Assembly (NCBI GenBank): GCA_039914895.1 | Contig: JBDSOJ010000252.1 | Location: 1 to 9,338, forward strand | Length of the DNA: 9,338 nucleotides | Reading direction: 5' to 3' | DNA from: Gaiellasilicea sp039914895 | GTDB taxonomy: Bacteria; Actinomycetota; Thermoleophilia; Gaiellales; Gaiellaceae | Shown: piece after piece, positions 1 through 5,549 of the stretch | Position numbering within the stretch: position 1 is the first letter of the stretch | Layout: the number at the start of each line of letters is the position of its first letter | Made by a program: the position numbers and the translations under genes | Notes under the pieces: generated by a model | What the model was told of the DNA's origin: nothing | Seen by the model: only the letters and a program-made list of their open reading frames with translations | The model's database searches: none

Positions 1-53
1 ACCGGCTCGAGTCGCTGCACCCCGCGGGCGGGACGTGACGTCGCGGAGGACGC

Positions 54-59
54 TACAAT
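54..59 (+). promoter_or_regulatory. Probable -10 element of the tRNA-Ala promoter
   Basis: The hexamer TACAAT matches the -10 consensus at five of six positions and sits 10 bases before the mature tRNA 5' end, so transcription would start near base 66 with a very short leader. No convincing -35 is visible at the expected distance (bases 31-36 are GGACGT). Placement upstream of a tRNA is the main support. Confidence 0.5.
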
Positions 60-69
60 TCGCGACCGA

Positions 70-142
70 GGGGCTATAGCTCAGCTGGGAGAGCGCCTGG
101 TTCGCAATCAGGAGGTCGGCGGTTCGAGCCCGCCTAGCTCCA
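70..142 (+). tRNA. tRNA-Ala (anticodon CGC)
   Basis: The 73-base cloverleaf folds completely. The acceptor stem pairs 70-76 with 135-141, the D stem pairs 79-82 with 91-94, the anticodon stem pairs 96-100 with 108-112 (one G-U at the base of the loop), and the T stem pairs 118-122 with 130-134 around TTCGAGC. The loop TTCGCAA places anticodon CGC at 103-105, decoding GCG alanine codons. The third acceptor pair is G72-U139, the G3-U70 wobble that is the known identity signal for alanyl-tRNA synthetase. The discriminator is A142 and CCA is not encoded. The gene lies directly next to an integrase reading toward it on the other strand, so its 3' part is the likely attachment site of the element to the right. 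Confidence 0.97.
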
Positions 143-1376
143 TCAGTAGAAAGCCCTGTCTAGGCGGGGCTTTCTGCCTCTCGAGGACGTTCTCGCTGCC
201 GGGGAATGAGACAGCAACCTGCTCGCTAGTGCCCGCTTGTGCCCAATCAGCGCCTCGAAGGAGGGCATCCATGCGGGCGCCGGTGTCGCGATTGCGTTCC
301 ATCTTGCGGGCGTAGACCTCGAGCGCTAGGCTCGAGCTCGTGTGCCCCATCGCCGCCATGACGTGGGCGGGAGAGGCGCCTGCTTCGTAGAGGAGGCTCG
401 CGAACGTCCGACGAAGCGTGTGATTCGTCACTCCCTCGATCGCAGGCAGCCCTGCCTTGGCCCGGGTTGCGTTCGCCCGCTTGATCGCGTTCGCGAGGAC
501 GCGGTTGCGAACGTTGTTGCGATCCCTGGCGGTGCCCCGGCGAGTCGGGAAGACTAGATCGTCCGGCTCGCTCGGCTGGGCTTTCGCCTTGTGCGCGAGT
601 AGGTCGTCTCGCAGGTCAGGCGATGTCTCGACGACGCGGACGCCGGCGTCGGTCTTCGACTCGACGACCCTCAGCCGCCCGCGGGCAAGGTCGACGTTGC
701 GCCAGCGGAGCCCGCACGCCTCCCCGACCCGGAGCCCTGCGAGCATCATCGTCGCCAGAAGGGCCCGGTGCTCGCCGGCGGCTTCGAGGAGCGTGCGCGC
801 TTCCTCCACCTCGAGCCAAGTTCGGCGCGGCCGCTCTGCCTTCAACCGGCGGCGCTTGCCCCGCGCCGGGTTCGTCTTGATCCAACGGTACTCGAGCGCC
901 TGATCGAGCACCTGGCCGAGCGTCTGAATACTCGCGTTGATCGAACGGTTCGAGAGCGGCCGCTCGACGAGCTGCTGATCGCGCACTTTCGCGACTCTGT
1001 AGCGGTCGACCTCTTCCGCCGTAATCGCCGAGAGCTTGTGTTCGGCGAAGTACGGAAGCAGGTGCCCGGTGAGCGCCCACTCGAGCGCCTCGATCGACCG
1101 CGGGCGCAGCTCGCCTCGACGGGCCTCGACGTACTCGCTCGCGAAGACGTGGAAAGTCGGCTCCTCGCGCGTCTCGACGACCGGCTCTGGGGCGGCCGGC
1201 CGCCAGATCCCGCGCTCGACTTCCGAGAGGACACGACGTAGCTCCTTCTCGGCGTCTTCGCGGCTGCCAGCAACGGTGATGTAGTGACGCACTCCTCCTG
1301 CTCGGAAACGGATCCCATACGTGGTGCCGCGCTTGCCGTTCCGTTCAATCACTTGCCCTGTCGATTTTCTAGCCAT
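108..1376 (-). CDS. int: Tyrosine-family site-specific integrase
   Basis: This 422-residue tyrosine recombinase would integrate and excise the element by strand exchange at an attachment site. The catalytic set is complete: Arg216 in AGLRVGEACGLRW, Lys241, His319 and Arg322 in HTLRR, His345 in MGH, and the nucleophile Tyr355 in EVY. Residues 1-60 form the N-terminal arm-binding region, about 75-180 the SAM-like core-binding domain, and 185-365 the catalytic domain. I chose ATG at 1376 because GAGGGAGAGG lies just upstream; the frame stays open further upstream, but that part overlaps another gene. The start overlaps the end of the upstream gene by 8 bases. The tail after about residue 400 is translated from the terminator hairpin and then antisense to tRNA-Ala, ending GGLEPPTS. 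Such endings are common where integrases abut tRNA genes, and that tail need not be functional. Confidence 0.95.
   Translation of the reverse strand: MARKSTGQVIERNGKRGTTYGIRFRAGGVRHYITVAGSREDAEKELRRVLSEVERGIWRPAAPEPVVETREEPTFHVFASEYVEARRGELRPRSIEALEWALTGHLLPYFAEHKLSAITAEEVDRYRVAKVRDQQLVERPLSNRSINASIQTLGQVLDQALEYRWIKTNPARGKRRRLKAERPRRTWLEVEEARTLLEAAGEHRALLATMMLAGLRVGEACGLRWRNVDLARGRLRVVESKTDAGVRVVETSPDLRDDLLAHKAKAQPSEPDDLVFPTRRGTARDRNNVRNRVLANAIKRANATRAKAGLPAIEGVTNHTLRRTFASLLYEAGASPAHVMAAMGHTSSSLALEVYARKMERNRDTGARMDALLRGADWAQAGTSEQVAVSFPGSENVLERQKAPPRQGFLLMELGGLEPPTS
148..175. terminator. Hairpin terminator-like element after tRNA-Ala
   Basis: AGAAAGCCC (148-156) and GGGCTTTCT (167-175) form a perfect 9-bp stem with a 10-base loop just after the tRNA. 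The stem carries its own A and T tracts, so it could act in both directions. It probably ends the tRNA transcript. On the minus strand it lies inside the last codons of the integrase frame. The loop also contains CTAGGCGGG, the reverse complement of the tRNA 3' strand. Confidence 0.65.
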
Positions 1377-2244
1377 CGTCCTCTCCCTCGGCCCGCCCTT
1401 GCGGGGGCGGGTTGTGTTGCTCGTTGAAGAGTCGCGGTCCGGCGTCGAAGCGAACGCGGCCGGGATCTCCGGGCGCCAAGAATCCGAGGTGTCGAGCCTT
1501 CCGGATCCAGTCGGCGACGGTGCGTCGATCGCGAGGAGGAGCGTGGAGTTGCCCGATCGTCGCGGGGATACCCTGGCGCTCTCCACGTTCGTAGAGTTCG
1601 AGGCAAAGGAGTGCGACTTTGCGATAGTGGTGATCGCCGAGTGGCGTTCGGCCTCCCCGAGGCAGACGGCGCGGCCCTTGGGACTCGACCCGCTTGATCG
1701 CCTTGCGCAGCGCGCGCTGCTTCGCAGAAAAGTCGGCATAGCGCGAGAGAGCCCATTCGGGGCGGCCCTCTCGATGTCGCTTCAAGACGCGCCTGCGGAG
1801 AGTTTCCTCGTCGTGAATCGCGCGTAGCGCGAGGCCGACGATCGCGACTGGCCGGATCGCGCGCAGGATCTCCCACGTGATCCCGTTGTCAGGCTCGTAG
1901 CCGTGCTCGACGCCTGAAAGGATCTCCATCGACGAGAGGACGAGCTCGCCAGCCTCCGTACGCAGGGTCGCCCTGAAAGAGCGGAAGATCCGCCGGACTG
2001 GGCGGGGATCAATCCGAGGCTCGTCGAGCATGACGAGACATCGCTTCCGTCGGTCGAAGACGAGGCGACCTTCGATGAGAGCGAAGACGTCGTTGACGTC
2101 CGGGATCTCCACGCTCAAGACGCGACTCCCGTGCTCTAAGTACTGACGATCGACTCCTTCGGGCGGATTCTCGAGGCCGAGTTTGAGCCTGACCTCTTTG
2201 CTGACACTGAGGGTCCGCGGTGCCCTCCACTGGCCCTCGCTCAA
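1369..2244 (-). CDS. HTH-containing protein of an actinobacterial mobile element, upstream of the integrase
   Basis: This 291-residue protein has no function I can name. Residues 206-256 (from HYRKVALLCLELYERGE through TVADWIRKARHLGFL) match a pattern seen in many actinobacterial element proteins, where a short helix and a winged-helix-like segment end in 'W-x-R-x-A-R-x-L-G-F/L'. This suggests DNA binding by the C-terminal third. Residues 1-130 look like an alpha/beta domain without a recognisable motif, and 145-190 are strongly basic and helical. The start is taken as TTG at 2244; upstream the frame has no better start and no clear Shine-Dalgarno, so the N-terminus is uncertain. Its stop overlaps the integrase start by 8 bases, which implies co-translation. 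It could be an integration/excision accessory factor or the repressor that opposes the rightward operon. Confidence 0.75.
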   Translation of the reverse strand: MSEGQWRAPRTLSVSKEVRLKLGLENPPEGVDRQYLEHGSRVLSVEIPDVNDVFALIEGRLVFDRRKRCLVMLDEPRIDPRPVRRIFRSFRATLRTEAGELVLSSMEILSGVEHGYEPDNGITWEILRAIRPVAIVGLALRAIHDEETLRRRVLKRHREGRPEWALSRYADFSAKQRALRKAIKRVESQGPRRLPRGGRTPLGDHHYRKVALLCLELYERGERQGIPATIGQLHAPPRDRRTVADWIRKARHLGFLAPGDPGRVRFDAGPRLFNEQHNPPPQGRAEGEDDG

Positions 2245-2254
2245 CCGCGGACCC
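2211..2254. promoter_or_regulatory. 10-bp inverted repeat spanning the start of the leftward operon
   Basis: GGGTCCGCGG (2211-2220) and CCGCGGACCC (2245-2254) are perfect inverted copies, 24 bases apart, flanking the TTG start at 2244 on the minus strand. Each arm contains the palindrome CCGCGG. It may be a two-site operator for the XRE protein or the HTH protein, or an RNA hairpin that hides the start codon. A weak minus-strand -10 candidate, GATACT at 2265-2260, lies just outside it, so a bound repressor would cover the transcription start. Confidence 0.5.
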
Positions 2255-2334
2255 GTACGAGTATCTGTGCCGCGCAGTTACCCGGTAGCTCGCGGCCTGT
2301 CATTACTCCGGCATGTGCGCTACAGCTACCTGAC
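2245..2334. promoter_or_regulatory. Divergent control region between the int operon and the XRE/helicase operon
   Basis: This 90-base gap between two divergently transcribed operons is the only space for both promoters. It contains the right arm of the 10-bp inverted repeat and a separate perfect 7-bp inverted repeat, GGTAGCT (2284-2290) and AGCTACC (2324-2330). The latter's right arm ends four bases before the ATG of the XRE gene. No good Shine-Dalgarno precedes that ATG. The arrangement suggests a lysogeny-type switch, which is inference from layout. Confidence 0.5.
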
Positions 2335-2571
2335 ATGAATCTAACTCTTGCCGAACTCGGAGAGCGTGTCAAGGCGCGACGAGAATTACCCACACCGGAC
2401 GTCCGGCGCTCGCTCAGACGAGGAGCGGGCATCTCCGCTGCCGACCTGGCCCAGGTCGTCGGCGTGAGTGAAGGAGCGGTCCTCGCGTGGGAGACGGGTC
2501 GCCGCGCACCGAGTGGCCGCAACCTCGACCGCTACGTAGCCGCGCTGCACATCCTTCGGGGTGGCCCGTGA
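2335..2571 (+). CDS. Small XRE-family helix-turn-helix regulator
   Basis: This 78-residue protein is likely a DNA-binding regulator of the element. Residues 25-75 form an XRE/Cro-C1 fold, with the helix-turn-helix at about 34-53: SAADLAQVVGVSEGAVLAWE, followed by the typical 'G-R-R-A-P-S' turn and a last helix DRYVAALHIL. There is no extra dimerisation or protease-sensitive domain, so it is nearer to Cro-like or activator proteins than to full-length CI repressors. It is the first gene of a rightward operon, and its stop overlaps the next gene's GTG start (GTGA at 2568). Its position beside the divergent control region suggests it binds there. Start ATG 2335 follows no clear ribosome binding site. 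Confidence 0.85.
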   Translation: MNLTLAELGERVKARRELPTPDVRRSLRRGAGISAADLAQVVGVSEGAVLAWETGRRAPSGRNLDRYVAALHILRGGP

Positions 2572-2801
2572 ACGGCGAGAGCGCCGGTGACGGCGACCTC
2601 GACCCAGTCAGCCAACTTCCCTTCCGCACCGTAGCAAGCCACCATGACGGGTCCCTCCTGCCGATCGCCTGCGCGGTTGCGACCGAGCAGGAGTGCTTTG
2701 CGGGCATCGCCGGCGTCGACCAGCTCGCACGGCGACGATTGCTCACGCGGAGCGCGCGATGGGAACTGAGATGCGACGAGAAGCCACGGGTGGCGGCGTG
2801 A
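2568..2801 (+). CDS. Small hypothetical protein, second gene of the helicase operon
   Basis: I do not recognise this 77-residue protein. The start is chosen as GTG 2568 because it overlaps the TGA of the XRE gene as GTGA and its own stop overlaps the next start in the same way. The frame is open further upstream, but that part lies over the XRE gene. The sequence begins acidic (VNGESAGDGDLDP) and then has LPFRTVASHHDGSLLPIACAVATEQECFA split by no motif I know, ending basic. It has three cysteines and no signal peptide or membrane span. Location between a regulator and a replication helicase suggests an accessory replication or anti-host function, which is only inference. It could be poorly conserved or non-coding. 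Confidence 0.5.
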   Translation: MNGESAGDGDLDPVSQLPFRTVASHHDGSLLPIACAVATEQECFAGIAGVDQLARRRLLTRSARWELRCDEKPRVAA

Positions 2802-3070
2802 GCTTCGACCTTCTCGAGCATCACCGCCGCCGAACTAGGACGGCCGAGGGTCGCGCAGACGGGCTAGCGCGCGAGCTGGCCAAGGCCGACCGACTACTCG
2901 CCCTCGCGCTCAGGGTGGCCGCTAGGAACGAGTGCGACCCGCTCGTGCTCCTCTGCGTTCTCGAACGGGCTGACGAGATCGCCAGAAGCGCAGTCCCGAC
3001 CACCGTCGTGCTCGTGACGCTGCTCCGGGAGACCGATCCGGCCCGGATCCTCGAGCAGGTGATCGCGTGA
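2798..3070 (+). CDS. Small helical hypothetical protein, third gene of the helicase operon
   Basis: This 90-residue product has no recognised family. GTG 2798 is chosen because it overlaps the previous stop (GTGA) and the next gene starts by the same overlap at 3067. Residues 1-45 are highly charged and helix-forming (HHRRRTRTAEGRADGLARE, then AKADRLLALALRVAARN), compatible with a coiled coil or a nucleic-acid contact. Residues 46-90 are a more hydrophobic helical part ending in ILEQVIA. There is no signal peptide or transmembrane segment. Tight coupling to the helicase suggests it is made in fixed ratio to it and may be a loader or partner, but this is inference from context. Confidence 0.6.
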   Translation: MSFDLLEHHRRRTRTAEGRADGLARELAKADRLLALALRVAARNECDPLVLLCVLERADEIARSAVPTTVVLVTLLRETDPARILEQVIA

Positions 3071-4524
3071 CCGTGTGGGAGGAGATAGCTTCCCCGATCG
3101 GCCCGGAGCCCGAGCCGGTGATCGGCCTCTCGGTTCTGAACAACACCGAGGTCGGGAACGCCGAGCAGCTGGTAACTCGGCACGGACGGCGCCTGCGCTA
3201 CTGCGGGCCATGGTCAAAATGGCTTGTCTACGACGGCGCCCGCTGGGCAAAGGACCGCAGCGGCGCCCCCGTACGGCTGCAGAAGGAGACGCTCCGCTGG
3301 GCGACCGCGAACGCGAACGCGATCCTCGACGACAAGCCTCGCGTCGCTCGACTGAAGTTCCTCCTCGAGAGCGAGCGTGAAGCAAGGATTCGAGCGGCAA
3401 TCGCCCTCGCGGCGCCCGAGCTCCCGGTGATGCCGGAAGAGTTCGACCTCGACCCCTGGATCCTTAATCTCACGAACGGCACGCTCGACCTCCGAACAGT
3501 CCAGCTTCGCCGGCATCGACCCGATGATCTGCTGACGAAGCTCGCCCCGGTCACGTTCGATCCGGAGGCGACAGCGCCGCACTGGGAGTCGTCGCTCGCC
3601 CGCTGGCTCCAAGATGACCGCCTACTCCAGGACTACGTCCAGCAGATCGTCGGTTACTCGTTGACCGGCGACACCCGCGAGCAGCTGCTCTTCATCCTCT
3701 ACGGCGCCGGCGAGAACGGGAAGTCAACCTTCCTTCGGATCCTGCTCGAGCTGCTCGGCGACTACGCCCAACAGACACCTACCGCGACGTTCCTCGACCG
3801 GCGCGGCGACGCAATCCCGAACGACCTAGCCGCTCTCCGCGGCACACGGCTCGTCTCGGCCGCAGAGAGCGGCGAGAGCCGGAAGCTGAATGAGGCTCTC
3901 GTCAAGCAGATGACCGGCGGCGACCGGATCAGCGCTCGCTTCATGCGCTCCGAGTACTTCGAGTTCACCCCCGCCTTCAAGCCCTGGCTCGCGACGAACC
4001 ACAAGCCCCTCATCCGAGGCACCGACCATGCAATCTGGCGCCGACTTCGTCTGATCCCGTTCACCGCCAGGATCACCCCCGAGGAACGTGATCCCGAACT
4101 CCTCGACAAGCTCCGGCTCGAGCTCCCAGGGATCCTCAACTGGGCGCTCGTCGGCTGCCTCGCCTGGCACGGCCACGGGCTCCAGACGCCCCGGAGCGTC
4201 GAGGACGCCACCTCCGCGTATCGCGCCGAGATGGACGACGTCGGCCGTTTCCTCGAAGACCGCTGCGAGCTCGCAGACGGCCTCACGACGACCTCCGTCG
4301 CTCTCTTCACCGCCTACAACCACTGGGCGAGCGGGAACGGTGAACAAGCCCTCACGCAGAACGCCTTCAGCCGCCGCCTCTCTGAACGAGGGCTCGTGCA
4401 CAAGCGCTTCACCGGCGGGACGCGCGGCTGGAGCGGTATCGGCCTCGGCCACCGGAGGCGACGGAATGACGCATCGGGACGCAACCGCGAGAGCTCTGCC
4501 GCAGAGAACGGCCTCTCTCAGTGA
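3067..4524 (+). CDS. D5/P4-type SF3 helicase of a phage or plasmid replication module
   Basis: This 485-residue protein is the probable replicative helicase of the element. Residues 30-190 correspond to the D5_N-type region, including DPWILNLTNGTLDLRT at 129-144. The SF3 ATPase follows, with Walker A GAGENGKST at 213-221, a Walker B-like segment GTRLVSAAESGES at 259-271, and sensor/motif C WLATNHKP at 307-314. A C-terminal winged-helix region runs about 390-460 (VGRFLEDRC, then QNAFSRRLSERGLVHKR). Full P4 alpha-like proteins carry an N-terminal primase (TOPRIM or AEP) domain. Here only about 30 residues precede the D5_N region, so primase activity must come from the host or be absent. The GTG start overlaps the previous stop. 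The tail after 460 is basic and low complexity. Confidence 0.92.
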   Translation: MTVWEEIASPIGPEPEPVIGLSVLNNTEVGNAEQLVTRHGRRLRYCGPWSKWLVYDGARWAKDRSGAPVRLQKETLRWATANANAILDDKPRVARLKFLLESEREARIRAAIALAAPELPVMPEEFDLDPWILNLTNGTLDLRTVQLRRHRPDDLLTKLAPVTFDPEATAPHWESSLARWLQDDRLLQDYVQQIVGYSLTGDTREQLLFILYGAGENGKSTFLRILLELLGDYAQQTPTATFLDRRGDAIPNDLAALRGTRLVSAAESGESRKLNEALVKQMTGGDRISARFMRSEYFEFTPAFKPWLATNHKPLIRGTDHAIWRRLRLIPFTARITPEERDPELLDKLRLELPGILNWALVGCLAWHGHGLQTPRSVEDATSAYRAEMDDVGRFLEDRCELADGLTTTSVALFTAYNHWASGNGEQALTQNAFSRRLSERGLVHKRFTGGTRGWSGIGLGHRRRRNDASGRNRESSAAENGLSQ

Positions 4525-4624
4525 CGCGAGACGGATCTTGACGCGTATTCCTTGTTCCTCTCAGTGCGCGCGCGTGTGAGGGTTTACCCGAAACCGTCGT
4601 CACTTCCATCACTGCGGCACTCGC

Positions 4625-4640
4625 GTCTGACCGGTCAGAC
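4625..4640. promoter_or_regulatory. Perfect 16-bp palindrome upstream of the excisionase-like gene
   Basis: GTCTGACCGGTCAGAC is identical to its own reverse complement and has no spacer. It ends 24 bases before the GTG start at 4665, in a 140-base gap after the helicase gene. This is a typical geometry for a dimeric repressor or activator operator controlling the excisionase-like gene. It could also be a transcript hairpin, but with no loop that is less likely. The rest of the gap holds no convincing promoter. Confidence 0.6.
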
Positions 4641-4664
4641 AGACGGATCGCGCGAGGCTAGGAC

Positions 4665-4979
4665 GTGACCGGCTGCGCGAATACGAGCCTGGTTGATGCC
4701 TCGGCGCTAGCAGACTGGCTCGGTGTGACGCGGTCGTTCGTCTACCACCACGCGGACGAGCTCGGCGCCTTGCGACTTGGTTCGGGCCCCCGTGCGCGAC
4801 TTCGATTCGACTTGGAGGAAGCGCGTCAGCGGCTGGCCTCCTGCTCAGTAGGCAGGCGGTCGGAGAGCCCCGATTACGCTCCAGCAGCGGCGAAGCCTTC
4901 GCGCCGGCGTCGGCCATTGGGCACAAGTGTCGAGCTTCTGCCCATTCGAGGTCGTTCGGTGGTCGATCGTGGCGCGTAA
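4665..4979 (+). CDS. Excisionase-like HTH protein (MerR/HTH_17 type)
   Basis: This 104-residue protein starts at GTG 4665, with GAGG about eight to eleven bases upstream. Residues 8-58 form a MerR-like winged HTH of the kind found in Xis/AlpA proteins: LVDASALADWLGVTRSFVYHH, beginning at residue 9, gives the helix-turn-helix, and RLGSGPRARLRFDLEEARQ supplies the wing with its usual 'R-x-R-F' strand and following helix. The C-terminal 45 residues are basic and disordered-looking. Such proteins bend DNA at attachment sites to direct integrase toward excision, or activate the element's genes. Distance from the integrase (at the other end of the element) is unusual for simple int-xis pairs but common in satellites. 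It could instead be a transcription regulator. Confidence 0.72.
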   Translation: MTGCANTSLVDASALADWLGVTRSFVYHHADELGALRLGSGPRARLRFDLEEARQRLASCSVGRRSESPDYAPAAAKPSRRRRPLGTSVELLPIRGRSVVDRGA

Positions 4980-5334
4980 GCGGGTCGAGGCGAAGGCTCA
5001 CCGTCTGCGCGTGCGTGGCCGTTCCCGTGCGGATCGCCTCGGCGGACGACGCACGGGTCGTCGCCGCCGACGCTCGTGGCGACCACGGCCGCTGGCGAGG
5101 TGCACCTGCAGCGAGGAGGCTGACTGCTCGTGCAGCTCTCTAGGGCAAGCCGCTCATACGCCTGCGGTTGAAATCGTCCCACATCTCGACCCGCCGATCG
5201 GGCTCGCACGCTCTCGCCGGTGTTGCTGGGGAGCGATCCGGCGAGGCTTCACCTTCGGACAGCCGGTGAAGTACACTCCGCGCCTGCCGAGACAACACAA
5301 AATCGTGTTATGCAGGGATTTCCTTAACATGAGA
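4980..5334. other. Gene-poor junction right of the excisionase-like gene
   Basis: I see no gene I can support in these 355 bases. An arginine- and cysteine-rich open frame on the plus strand (GTG 4969 to 5379) resembles no family and ends by translating the antisense of the tRNA half. A 7-bp inverted repeat, CTTCACC (5247-5253) and GGTGAAG (5265-5271), with an 11-base loop could be a hairpin; it has no T-run. Bases 5292-5330 are unusually AT-rich for this window and include AACAC (5294-5298) paired with GTGTT (5305-5309), which could mark an integrase or regulator binding region. Confidence 0.5.
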
Positions 5335-5379
5335 AGCCGACGCGCGGACTCGAACCGCGGATCCCTTCATTACGAGTGA
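5335..5379 (-). pseudogene. 3' half of a tRNA-Thr (CGT), attachment-site remnant
   Basis: On the minus strand the sequence reads as the anticodon loop CTCGTAA (anticodon CGT), the 3' anticodon strand TGAAG, a 5-base variable region, a perfect T arm (CGCGG-TTCGAGT-CCGCG), the 3' acceptor strand CGTCGGC and discriminator T. The 5' half (acceptor strand, D arm, most of the 5' anticodon stem) is absent: the upstream bases do not pair. This break at the anticodon loop is where many tyrosine integrases cross over, so the fragment looks like the tRNA side of an attachment site. It is of different identity and opposite strand to tRNA-Ala at 70, so the two are not partner sites. By convention the inserted DNA would lie at higher coordinates. 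Confidence 0.75.
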
Positions 5380-5394
5380 CGGCCACGGGGGGTA

Positions 5395-5501
5395 GCCAGT
5401 CCCCGCCAGTCCCTCCAGGACCCGTCAACAAGCCGAACCAGCGGACTACGAAGGACCGCGAGGAGCCCGGGAACCCGTAGCGGTGTTCGGCTAGTGTTCG
5501 G
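5395..5501. repeat. Short direct repeats beside the tRNA-Thr half, possible integrase arm sites
   Basis: GCCAGTCCC occurs twice in tandem with a 10-base period (5395-5403 and 5405-5413), followed by a related CCAGGACCC (5415-5423). Further right, GTGTTCGG occurs twice with an 11-base period (5483-5490 and 5494-5501). Helical-period repeats within about 120 bases of a tRNA crossover point are typical of the arm-type sites bound by tyrosine integrases. No gene occupies 5380-5549. The function is inferred from position only. Confidence 0.45.
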
Positions 5502-5549
5502 ACGGTGCGGAGAGCGAGCCGGGCGGCAAAACCGTGGAGCTCGTTGCCT

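Larger units (their letters stand above)
108..5334. mobile_element. Compact tRNA-Ala-associated integrated element, right end not determined
   Basis: The element begins in the 3' half of tRNA-Ala and contains a tyrosine integrase, an HTH protein, an XRE regulator, two small proteins, a D5/P4-type helicase and an excisionase-like protein. All are typical of integrated elements, and no host-type gene interrupts them. No structural phage, packaging, lysis or conjugation gene is present. I searched by eye for a second, direct copy of the tRNA-Ala 3' end (motif GGTTCGAGCCCGCCTAGCTCC) and found none in the window, so the right border is set only by the loss of element-like genes after 4979 and the foreign tRNA half at 5335. 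The true end may be elsewhere or deleted. Confidence 0.65.

Noticed and set aside
1377..1739. N-terminal extension of the integrase frame up to an ATG at 1739
   Set aside because: It lies fully within the coding region of the upstream HTH gene, has no integrase-like residues, and ATG 1376 has a strong ribosome binding site.
2568..3070. The two small genes as a toxin-antitoxin pair
   Set aside because: Neither shows a recognisable toxin or antitoxin fold, and their overlap with flanking genes reflects a longer operon, not an isolated pair.
4514..4566. Direct repeat CTCTCAGTG at 4515-4523 and 4558-4566
   Set aside because: Only nine bases, one copy within the helicase tail and the other without any associated signal; not distinguishable from chance.
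4969..5379. Plus-strand open frame rich in Arg and Cys, considered as a remnant integrase or new protein
   Set aside because: No recombinase motif (HxxR, GH, Tyr) appears, composition is typical of chance GC-rich frames, and its last residues are the antisense of the tRNA-Thr half.
5335..5379. tRNA-Thr half as the right attachment site of the tRNA-Ala element
   Set aside because: It shares only the general T-arm pattern with tRNA-Ala, has another anticodon and acceptor stem, and is inverted instead of direct.
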